A stretch of 6,115 nucleotides of DNA from an uncultured Ruminococcus sp. (GCA_900553675.1 USEH01000138.1:1-6115), one strand, 5' to 3'. Counted from the stretch's first letter, positions 1 through 5,037 are shown. Notes: generated from the sequence alone by a model not told the origin. Program-made: numbers and translations.

Positions 1-289
1 CAAAACAATAGTACGGAAATAACAAGGTTCGAGCCGTCAGCTTTTTCCTTCACCCCTTTGCCCCTTTTCCGCACTTTTGACTGCCTGCAAGCTTTCGCGT
101 TCGCTGGCTTGATTTTACTGCCGTTCCTCGGTGGTTGTTTCGTTCGCCCAGACCGTGGTTTGTGGTTCTTCTATTGCTTTGATAATCGTACTTTAGTTCC
201 TCGAAGAGATACTTTGTTGGTGGCTGTGCTTTTGTCCTTTTCTATTTTTTATTTTTGGCTTTTTAAAAATTAATTTTGGAGGTTTGATT
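1..289. other. Leader region upstream of the GH31 gene, no gene supported
   Basis: This stretch is strongly pyrimidine-rich on the + strand, with many CTTTT and CCTTTT runs. The only open frame starts at a TTG at 58, has no ribosome site and reads as a low-complexity F/L/R-rich peptide, so I do not call it. I see no clean -35/-10 pair for the downstream gene; its promoter may lie before the window or be non-consensus. Two short matches to the 2738-3042 repeat block occur here: ATAGTACGG at 8-16 and ATAATCGTAC at 182-191. Confidence 0.5.
278..282 (+). promoter_or_regulatory. Ribosome binding site fixing the GH31 start at 290
   Basis: GGAGG lies 7 nt before ATG 290-292. A TTG two codons upstream at 284 would lie only one base after this site, so ATG 290 is the credible start. 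Confidence 0.85.
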
Positions 290-2284
290 ATGGGTAGGAT
301 TCGATTTGAGAATGATTCTATTTTATTTGAGAGGCGGGATGAGACTGTTCTTATTGAGCCTTATGGGCTTAATTGCTTGCGTGTGCGCGCTTCTAAGAAT
401 GCTCGGCTTTCGGACGAGAAGTGGACGCTTTTAGACGCTAAGGACAACTCTCAGCCGGAGATATCGGGCAACGAGAGGCATGCTTGTCTTAAAAACGGCG
501 ACATCAGCGTGGACATTTCCACCACCAACGACTGGGGCGGCGAGCTTGTCTTTAAGCGCAAGGGGAAGGTAATTCTTTCCACCAGGAACTACGGCGACTA
601 CTCCATGCGCTATCTTCACACCGAGGGCGACAACTACCGCATTCGCTACGCCTTTAACGCCAACCACGGCGAGCACATCTACGGCTTGGGTCAGGAGCAG
701 GAAGACGCTTTTGACCGCGTGGGAACTACAACCGAGCTTCAGCACTACAACACCAAGTCGGTAATCCCTATGTACTATTCCTCTCTGGGATACGGTTTCC
801 TATGGAACAATCCCGCTCCTGGACGGTGCGAGACTACTCTCAACCACATAATGTGGGTGGCAGACAGTGCTTATCAGGCGGACTACCTTGTGTTTGTGGG
901 AGACACACCCCGCGACGTTATGCGCACCTATGCCGACCTTACCGGCTACGCTCCGATGATGCCTCGCTGGGCGGCGGGCTTCTGGCAGTGCAAGTGCAGG
1001 TATGAAACTCAGGACATCCTTTTAAACGTCGCGCGCGAATACAAGCGCCGCGGAATCCCGATAGACGCAATAGTCATAGACTTCTTCCACTGGACGGAGC
1101 AGGGCGACCTTAAATTCGACCCCAAGTACTGGCAGGACCCCAAGGCTATGGTAGACGAGCTTAAGGAGATGGGAATCGAACCGGTTGTGTCGGTATGGCC
1201 TACAATCAGTCCCAAAAGCGAAAACTGGGGCGAGATGAACGACCGCAACATGCTTGTCCGCACCGAAAACGGTCAGTACCCCACCTTCGACTTCTTCGGC
1301 ATGATAACCTTTATCGACCCCACCAACCCCGAAACCGCCAAGTTCTACTGGGAAAAGGTAAAGAAAAACTACTACGACTACGGCATCAAGAATTTCTGGC
1401 TGGACGAAGCCGAGCCGGAGGTTCACCCGCAGCAGTTTGCAAATCTTAAAATGTACGCTGGCAACGGCGCTCAGGTTGCACTTTTATATCCATATTATTA
1501 CAACAAAATATTCTACGACGGACTTAAATCCGAGGGCGAAACCGACATCATCTCGCTTACGCGGGCGGCGTATGCCGGAAGCCAGAGGGTTGGCGCGTGC
1601 GTTTGGAACGGCGACATTATGTCAAGCTTCTTTGCGCTTAAGCAGTCCATCACCAGCGGTCTTTCAATGGGCATGTGCGGAATACCGTGGTGGAACTCGG
1701 ATATCGGCGGCTTTTTGTTCGGCGACACCGAATCGGCAAGCTTCCGCGAGCTTTTGGTGAGATGGTTCCAGTTCGGGCTGTTCTGCCCTGTAATGAGGCT
1801 TCATGGAACGCGTCTTACGCAGTCGTACTATGTTGACGAAGCCCCCGACGTTATGGTTAAGGGCGGCGGCTACAACGAAATCTGGCACTTTGGCGAGGAG
1901 AATTATCCCGTGCTGAAAAAGCTGATTGAGACAAGAATAAAGCTCCGCGATTACACCCTTAGTCTTGCCAAAGACGCCCACGAAAACGGCGCGCCGATGA
2001 TGCGCCCGATGTTCTTTGAGTTCCCGCAGGACGAGCTTTGCTACACGCTCTGGGACCAGTATATGTACGGCTCGGACATTCTGTTTGCTCCGATTTACAA
2101 CGAGGGTCAGACCGAGCGCGAAGTATATCTCCCCGAAGGTGAATGGGTGCGCGTTGGCAATCGCGAAAACGACAAGTGCGAATACGCGGGCGGCAAAACG
2201 GTTGCGGTTAAGGCTGAGGTCAGCGAGTACATAGCGTTTGTGCGCAAGGGCAGTGAGGTAATCAAAGCCTTTGACGGCGAATAA
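290..2284 (+). CDS. Glycoside hydrolase family 31 alpha-glycosidase (alpha-xylosidase or alpha-glucosidase)
   Basis: A 664-residue retaining alpha-glycosidase that would release alpha-linked xylose or glucose from oligosaccharides. Seen: an N-terminal beta-sandwich (about 10-205), a (beta/alpha)8 barrel beginning near PRWAAGFWQ (225 onward), and a C-terminal beta-sandwich (about 550-664). The GH31 nucleophile motif WLDEAEPE places the catalytic Asp at 372, and VWNGD places the acid/base Asp at 442. IDFFHW (263-268) and MRLHG (502-506) are the usual substrate-pocket segments. There is no signal peptide or membrane segment, so it should be cytosolic and act on imported oligosaccharides. WLDxxEPE is common in alpha-xylosidase-like members, but substrate cannot be settled by eye. 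Length is complete for a member without extra C-terminal modules. Codon use is oddly T-rich over the first 45 or so codons, then C-rich. No sugar transporter or regulator is visible nearby. Confidence 0.93.
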   Translation: MGRIRFENDSILFERRDETVLIEPYGLNCLRVRASKNARLSDEKWTLLDAKDNSQPEISGNERHACLKNGDISVDISTTNDWGGELVFKRKGKVILSTRNYGDYSMRYLHTEGDNYRIRYAFNANHGEHIYGLGQEQEDAFDRVGTTTELQHYNTKSVIPMYYSSLGYGFLWNNPAPGRCETTLNHIMWVADSAYQADYLVFVGDTPRDVMRTYADLTGYAPMMPRWAAGFWQCKCRYETQDILLNVAREYKRRGIPIDAIVIDFFHWTEQGDLKFDPKYWQDPKAMVDELKEMGIEPVVSVWPTISPKSENWGEMNDRNMLVRTENGQYPTFDFFGMITFIDPTNPETAKFYWEKVKKNYYDYGIKNFWLDEAEPEVHPQQFANLKMYAGNGAQVALLYPYYYNKIFYDGLKSEGETDIISLTRAAYAGSQRVGACVWNGDIMSSFFALKQSITSGLSMGMCGIPWWNSDIGGFLFGDTESASFRELLVRWFQFGLFCPVMRLHGTRLTQSYYVDEAPDVMVKGGGYNEIWHFGEENYPVLKKLIETRIKLRDYTLSLAKDAHENGAPMMRPMFFEFPQDELCYTLWDQYMYGSDILFAPIYNEGQTEREVYLPEGEWVRVGNRENDKCEYAGGKTVAVKAEVSEYIAFVRKGSEVIKAFDGE

Positions 2285-2303
2285 TTTACAGTTGCAGACA
2301 GAT

Positions 2304-2357
2304 AATAAGTCCTGTGCGGAAACCGGCAGTGCCGATATCCGTGCAGGATTATTTTTT
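2304..2357 (+). terminator. Intrinsic terminator or attenuator after the GH31 gene
   Basis: A long imperfect stem pairs 2308-2320 with 2338-2350 (13 pairs including three G-U). It is capped by CGGC-AGT-GCCG (2324-2334) and followed by six T (2352-2357). The hairpin begins 20 nt after the GH31 stop. The T run touches the AAGGAGG of the next gene, so the element either separates the two genes or meters read-through into the second. No ligand-binding domain is recognisable upstream, so I call it a terminator rather than a riboswitch. Confidence 0.8.
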
Positions 2358-2369
2358 AAGGAGGACGCT

Positions 2370-2585
2370 ATGCCCAAAAGGATTCTTATAAAGGACACCA
2401 CCCGCGAAGAGCGCGAGGAGATAGTGCGCAAGGGGCTTTTCTGCGACGCAAACGAATGCGAGAACTGCTCCGCCTGCGGGATGTATGGTGCGGGAGACAT
2501 GCTGGAAATTTATCAGCCGTATATTGACGGAAAGGAAGAATTGGCGGAGATTAACCAGCGGTTTAAGGGAGGAGTGGTTAGGTAA
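2370..2585 (+). CDS. Small Cys-rich hypothetical protein (71 aa)
   Basis: The start at ATG 2370 is set by AAGGAGG at 2358-2364, 5 nt upstream; the frame stays open further upstream but only through the terminator hairpin. The protein has a basic/acidic helical N-terminus (MPKRILIKDTTREEREEIV), then four cysteines in a C-x4-C-x2-C-x2-C cluster (C25, C30, C33, C36) followed by GMYGAGD, then an acidic-aromatic segment (EIYQPYIDGKEELAEINQRF). The cluster suggests metal or Fe-S binding, but no family function is known to me; similar small proteins seem to occur in Clostridia. There is no signal or membrane segment. It follows the GH31 gene by 85 bp, across a terminator-like hairpin, so co-function with the glycosidase is not implied. 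The stop (TAA 2583-2585) directly abuts repeat module copy 1. Confidence 0.75.
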   Translation: MPKRILIKDTTREEREEIVRKGLFCDANECENCSACGMYGAGDMLEIYQPYIDGKEELAEINQRFKGGVVR

Positions 2586-2685
2586 TGCGGCTTGCGCCGC
2601 AGATAAGAGAGAAGAGAGAAGAGAGAAAAGAGAAGAGATGTTGTGTCGCCTGACGGCGACGGATTTTTAGATACGGCTTCGCCGT
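2586..2685 (+). repeat. Palindrome-purine repeat module, copy 1
   Basis: The order is: hairpin TGCGGC-TTGC-GCCGCA (2586-2601); AGATAA and a GA-only tract to about 2639; TGTTGTG; hairpin GTCGCC-TGAC-GGCGAC (2645-2660); GGATTT; hairpin ACGGC-TTC-GCCGT (2673-2685). The same order recurs at 4826-4917 and, inverted, at 4954-5021. It starts on the base after the stop codon of the 71-residue gene. No T run follows the hairpins closely enough to make a standard terminator, except GGATTTTT after the second. Confidence 0.8.
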
Positions 2686-2718
2686 TCGGGATTATGTCTC
2701 GGGCGGCGATTTTTTGGG

Positions 2719-2732
2719 TCGGAACGTTCCGA
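2719..2732. promoter_or_regulatory. Perfect 14-bp palindrome, possible protein-binding site
   Basis: TCGGAACGTTCCGA is fully self-complementary and sits 6 bp before the first GGTACGAT cluster. It has no loop, so it is more likely a dimer-binding DNA site than an RNA hairpin. The protein that would bind it is unknown. Confidence 0.4.
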
Positions 2733-2737
2733 AATAA

Positions 2738-2807
2738 AGAGGGTACGATTTCGGAGAGAGGGTACGATTTTATCGGGAGAAAAAACCGTACTATCGTACC
2801 CCCTTAT
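2738..2807. repeat. Left cluster of iteron-like GGTACGAT repeats
   Basis: Two exact direct 14-mers AGAGGGTACGATTT occur at 2738-2751 and 2757-2770, 19 bp apart. An inverted copy ATCGTACCCCC lies at 2793-2803. The segment 2779-2803 is the exact reverse complement of 2994-3018 (25 bp), and ATCGTACCCCCTTAT (2793-2807) recurs as a direct repeat at 3028-3042 (15 bp). The second direct unit and the inverted unit can also pair with each other (2760-2768 with 2793-2801). Confidence 0.85.
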
Positions 2808-2993
2808 ACTAATAGATAAGTATTAACAAGATTACAGACAAAATAAAAACATATAATCAAGCGTTAACAACCTGAAAAGTGTTAATTTACAATGATTATA
2901 TGATTATTTGATTATATAATAGTATTATAAGGCTATTAAAGAGTACTGAATTGCGAATATTTATAAAGTAAAATCTGTCGTTACCATTATTTA
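2808..2993. other. AT-rich core between inverted repeats, candidate DNA-unwinding region
   Basis: This non-coding stretch is very rich in A and T compared with everything around it. It carries three tandem octamers TGATTATA/TGATTATT/TGATTATA (2893-2900, 2901-2908, 2909-2916) and several TTAAC/GTTAA elements. No convincing gene or well-spaced promoter is visible in it. Tandem AT-rich repeats beside iterons are the usual layout of an origin, but no initiator gene or DnaA box cluster is seen, so this remains a proposal. Confidence 0.45.
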
Positions 2994-3042
2994 GGGGGTA
3001 CGATAGTACGGTTTTTTCAGTTGTATAATCGTACCCCCTTAT
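2994..3042. repeat. Right cluster of iteron-like repeats, overlapping the ATPase stop codon
   Basis: 2994-3018 is the exact reverse complement of 2779-2803. A second inverted core, AATCGTACCCCCTTAT, occupies 3027-3042 and includes the ATPase stop codon (3039-3041). GGGGGTACGAT (2994-3004) and ATCGTACCCCC (3028-3038) form an 11-bp stem around a 23-nt loop. In the minus-strand transcript this hairpin follows the ATPase stop directly, but no U run follows it, so a terminator role is only possible, not clear. Confidence 0.75.
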
Positions 3043-4145
3043 GATAACTTAATAAGTCTGAATCCTCTTTCGCGGCTGATTTTTACAGGACATGAATCCG
3101 AAGTTGAGCTTTGAATTGTATACCCCAATCTTTCTTCAACTCTGAGTGTAATATCATTAAGCACACACTTCGCCTTTCCGCTAAACCCCTGCGCAAACCT
3201 CTCCACAAACTCCCTGAAAGTAGACTGATACGTCCCCTCGGCTATCATCTGCTCAATTCCCGAATAGAACAACTGTTCGTAGTTAACCTCAGCCTTTGCC
3301 CTCTTTTGCGCTCTGCGGCTGTTTACCGCCACAACGTAGTCTTCCTCGGTAAGGTCGCTTTCGCCGACTATCCGGTTTCCTGCCGAGCCGATGTTTATTT
3401 CCAGCGTTTTGGCAGGGCGGGCGTGGTTGGATTTTATGTGGAACAAAAACCTGCGGTCGGGGCTGCCGTCGCGGAAGTCATTCGTCAAAAGCATAACCGA
3501 GCGCGCGGCGTTTACAATATCGCTCGAGCCGCACAAAAGGTCTGCCGCCGACACTATCGACTGCCGCTTGTTAAGGTGCATTAAAAGCACTATGCAGCAG
3601 CGGTATTCCTCGGCAACGGTGGCAAGGGTGTGCATAATTTTGCGCACCTGATTCTGGCGCGAAAGGTCGGTAGACTCCCCCACAAAGGCTTGAATAGGGT
3701 CGATGTAGACAAGCCGCGAGTGCGTTTCTAAAATCAGCGATTCAACCTTTTCCTTTGCGATAGCACCGCTTAAGTCCATGTTGTACTCATACGAGCTTAG
3801 CTTGTCTGTAATCAGCGCGCGCGAGTAGTCCGCCTGAAACAGCGAGCGGTCAAGCCGTGTGCGGATGTCGGCGGCGGTGTCTTCGGCGGATACAAACAGG
3901 CAGTTAACCGGCTCGCCGGCACATACGCCGTCGAGGTTGTAGCCCTTTGTCGCCATGGCGATATGTGCGGCTGCCAGCTGACCCTTTCCAACCCCGCCCG
4001 AGCCTGCAATGATTGTGATTTCGCCTATCGGAAAGCGCACATCGCCCAATAAAAAATCATGCTCCGCAGGCTCAACATCAGCCGCGGAGACTAAAAACTG
4101 CCTGAAAAAGGCATGGGCTTTTTCAATTGTGATAGTATCTTTCAT
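3039..4145 (-). CDS. RecA-fold AAA ATPase, RepA/AAA_25-like
   Basis: 368 residues, starting at ATG 4145 with AAGGAGG (4153-4159) 7 nt upstream. Seen: P-loop GSGGVGKG (48-55); SAEDT (86-90); Walker B LVYIDP with D149; LLMHLNK (187-193, H190); and SSDIVNAARSVML (207-219), the arginine-containing segment typical of hexameric RepA-like helicases and related AAA_25 ATPases of plasmids, phages and integrated elements; IKSNHA follows at 237-242. The last 90 or so residues (FREFVERFAQGFSGKAK and on) look like a small helical, possibly winged-helix, domain. Expected role is ATP-driven DNA work such as replicative helicase action or loading. The conserved Ser/Thr of the P-loop is replaced by Gly55. It lies between an iteron-like AT-rich block at its 3' end and a promoter carrying two LexA-like boxes. 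No integrase, relaxase, initiator or primase is visible. A phage- or element-derived ATPase of other function is possible. Confidence 0.85.
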   Translation of the reverse strand: MKDTITIEKAHAFFRQFLVSAADVEPAEHDFLLGDVRFPIGEITIIAGSGGVGKGQLAAAHIAMATKGYNLDGVCAGEPVNCLFVSAEDTAADIRTRLDRSLFQADYSRALITDKLSSYEYNMDLSGAIAKEKVESLILETHSRLVYIDPIQAFVGESTDLSRQNQVRKIMHTLATVAEEYRCCIVLLMHLNKRQSIVSAADLLCGSSDIVNAARSVMLLTNDFRDGSPDRRFLFHIKSNHARPAKTLEINIGSAGNRIVGESDLTEEDYVVAVNSRRAQKRAKAEVNYEQLFYSGIEQMIAEGTYQSTFREFVERFAQGFSGKAKCVLNDITLRVEERLGYTIQSSTSDSCPVKISRERGFRLIKLS

Positions 4146-4185
4146 TAATTTTCCTCCTTGACATATTTTTATAGGATTTCTGCAA

Positions 4186-4197
4186 GAACAAATGTTC
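4186..4197. promoter_or_regulatory. LexA-like SOS box, promoter-proximal
   Basis: GAACAAATGTTC (minus strand GAACATTTGTTC) fits the GAAC-N4-GTTC core of Firmicutes LexA/DinR sites. It lies just downstream of the predicted transcription start of the ATPase gene (about 4203), where a bound repressor would block initiation or clearance. A palindrome recognised by an element-encoded repressor is the alternative. Confidence 0.7.
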
Positions 4198-4209
4198 TCT
4201 ACAATTACT

Positions 4210-4238
4210 ATAATACCCTATAAATTGGAGTTTGTCAA
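4210..4238 (-). promoter_or_regulatory. Near-consensus sigma-A promoter of the ATPase gene
   Basis: Read on the minus strand: TTGACA (4233-4238), 17-bp spacer, TATTAT (4210-4215). The expected start near 4203 leaves a leader of about 57 nt carrying one LexA-like box. A promoter this close to consensus would be strong without repression, which fits tight control by the flanking operators. Confidence 0.85.
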
Positions 4239-4247
4239 GAGAAATTT

Positions 4248-4261
4248 GGAACAAATGTTCG
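4248..4261. promoter_or_regulatory. LexA-like SOS box, upstream of the -35
   Basis: On the minus strand CGAACATTTGTTCC matches the Bacillus consensus CGAACRNRYGTTYC at all but one position. The 12-bp core (4249-4260) is identical to the box at 4186-4197. Centres are 63 bp apart, close to six helical turns, so both dimers would sit on the same DNA face and could cooperate or loop. Confidence 0.7.
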
Positions 4262-4339
4262 ATTAGGGTGATTTTTTGGACGCAATGCGGCGTGTTGGGG
4301 TGTTTGGAAGGAAAACGTCGCCCAAGGAAATCCCTCAGA

Positions 4340-4482
4340 CGGCGAAAGCCGCAACTAAATCCGTCGGCGAAGCCGACTCCTCAACTCGCCGTAAGGCGTG
4401 CATCACAGGCGCTTCACCGCAAGGTGAAACGCTGGCATCACTACGAGCGCAAGCGAGTGCATCACCAGCGAAGCGACATCAC
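4340..4482. repeat. Mini-palindrome cluster punctuated by CATCAC
   Basis: Palindromes: CGGC-GAAA-GCCG (4340-4351), GTCGGC-GAA-GCCGAC (4363-4377), CGCC-GTAA-GGCG (4387-4398), and a longer one pairing TTCACC with GGTGAA around GCAA plus outer GCG/CGC (4409-4432). CATCAC occurs at 4401, 4436, 4460 and 4477. The segment 4436-4465 is nearly the same as 5868-5896. The last CATCAC supplies the antitoxin stop codon (TGA on the minus strand, 4479-4481). Bases 4262-4339, upstream of the ATPase operator region, hold nothing I can name. Confidence 0.7.
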
Positions 4483-4757
4483 TTATATAAAGAACTTCCG
4501 CCGCAGTGCTTCTCTAATAGGCTTTCCAGCCCACTGTCAGCGTCAAGCACCTTGCCCGCTTTAACCTGTTCGTCGGCGGCTTCGAGCTTTGAATAGGTGT
4601 CCAGCATAAACATTTTCTGCTCGTAAAGCTCCATGCTCATAATAACCATGTCGCCGTAGCCGTTTTTGGTTATAAAAATAGGCTCGTTTGAATCCTTGCA
4701 CATCTGCGAAATCTCCGCAGTCTTTTTCAAATCTCGTATAGGAATAATCTGAGGCAT
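4479..4757 (-). CDS. Phd/YefM-type antitoxin, solitary
   Basis: 92 residues; ATG 4757 follows AAGGAGG (4766-4772) at 8 nt. The N-terminal half (MPQIIPIRDLKKTAEISQMC, then EPIFITKNGYGDMVIMSMELYE) is typical of Phd/YefM antitoxins: the DNA-binding and dimer-forming fold that represses its own promoter. The second half is helical (ADEQVKAGKVLDADSGLESLLEKH), as in regions that wrap a RelE/ParE/Doc toxin. No toxin gene lies on either side, so it is an orphan, a free-standing regulator, or the survivor of a broken pair. The final residues (about CGGSSLYK) come from sequence that in another frame matches the end of the DUF6320-like gene, and the stop lies in a CATCAC repeat, so the native C-terminus may have been overwritten. 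A near-consensus promoter is present. Confidence 0.85.
   Translation of the reverse strand: MPQIIPIRDLKKTAEISQMCKDSNEPIFITKNGYGDMVIMSMELYEQKMFMLDTYSKLEAADEQVKAGKVLDADSGLESLLEKHCGGSSLYK
4483..4524 (-). repeat. Duplicate of the 3' end of the DUF6320-like gene, inside the antitoxin gene
   Basis: 34 of 42 bases match 5038-5079 without gaps. In the frame of the 5038-5730 gene it reads KPIREALRRKFFI plus stop, against KPMREALRRKFFI plus stop there. Seven of the eight differences are silent in that frame; the one replacement is Ile/Met. The antitoxin reads this DNA in a different frame. Similarity fades upstream of about 4531. Confidence 0.7.
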
Positions 4758-4791
4758 AACAAGCTCCTCCTTAGTTCTTATTTATGGGATT

Positions 4792-4820
4792 ATTATACCA
4801 CAATATAGCCACAAAGTCAA
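4792..4820 (-). promoter_or_regulatory. Near-consensus promoter of the antitoxin gene
   Basis: Minus strand: TTGACT (4815-4820), 17-bp spacer, TATAAT (4792-4797), giving a start near 4785 and a leader of about 28 nt. The spacer holds two direct TTGTGG hexamers (4809-4814 and 4798-4803) one helical turn apart, which could be part of an autoregulatory operator, as is usual for Phd/YefM proteins. Confidence 0.85.
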
Positions 4821-4825
4821 CATAA

Positions 4826-4917
4826 GCGGCGTAAACGCCGCAGATAAAAGATAAAAGAGAAGAGAGAAAAGTTGTGAAGTCGGCTAACGCCGACGGATTT
4901 AAAAGCGGCTTAGCCGC
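4826..4917 (+). repeat. Palindrome-purine repeat module, copy 2
   Basis: Hairpin GCGGCGT-AA-ACGCCGC (4826-4841), AGATAA purine tract to about 4870, GTTGTG, hairpin GTCGGC-TAAC-GCCGAC (4879-4894), GGATTT, hairpin GCGGC-TTA-GCCGC (4905-4917). The order is the same as copy 1, but stem bases differ while pairing is kept. It begins 6 bp upstream of the antitoxin -35 element. Two more palindromes, GTCGC-AAA-GCGAC (4920-4932) and GCGC-TTC-GCGC (4939-4949), link it to copy 3. Confidence 0.8.
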
Positions 4918-4953
4918 AAGTCGCAAAGCGACGGCTATGCGCTTCGCGCGATA

Positions 4954-5021
4954 CGTCGCCAACGGCGATTCCACATCTTTTCTCTTTTCTCTCTTATCTC
5001 TTATCTGCGGCGGAAACCGCA
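4954..5021 (-). repeat. Palindrome-purine repeat module, copy 3 (inverted)
   Basis: Read on the minus strand: hairpin TGCGG...CCGCA (5006-5021), CAGATAAGAGATAAGAGAG purine tract, GATGTGG, hairpin TCGCC-GTT-GGCGA (4956-4968). It faces copy 2, so 4841-4876 and 4971-5007 form a long purine/pyrimidine inverted repeat. Its outer end lies 16 bp from the stop of the DUF6320-like gene, in the same orientation as that gene. Confidence 0.75.
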
Positions 5022-5037
5022 CAGTCATCCCGAAGCA

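Noticed and set aside
25..45. GGTTCGAGCC resembling a tRNA T-arm
   Set aside because: The flanking bases do not pair as a T stem and no acceptor or anticodon arm can be built.
58..273. 71-residue open frame starting with TTG ahead of the GH31 gene
   Set aside because: No ribosome site, low-complexity hydrophobic/arginine-rich translation, lies in a pyrimidine-rich leader.
2881..2920. Promoter using TATAAT at 2915-2920
   Set aside because: No -35 hexamer at 16-18 bp; such hexamers arise often in AT-rich DNA.
4340..4482. CRISPR array
   Set aside because: CATCAC spacing is irregular, the palindromes differ in stem sequence, and there are no equal-length unique spacers or cas genes.
4232..4596. 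Two plus-strand open frames over the 4340-4482 cluster
   Set aside because: They translate the palindromic repeats and the antisense of the antitoxin; no ribosome sites.
4771..5028. 85-residue minus-strand open frame
   Set aside because: It runs through the palindromic modules and the antitoxin promoter, with a composition explained by the repeats.
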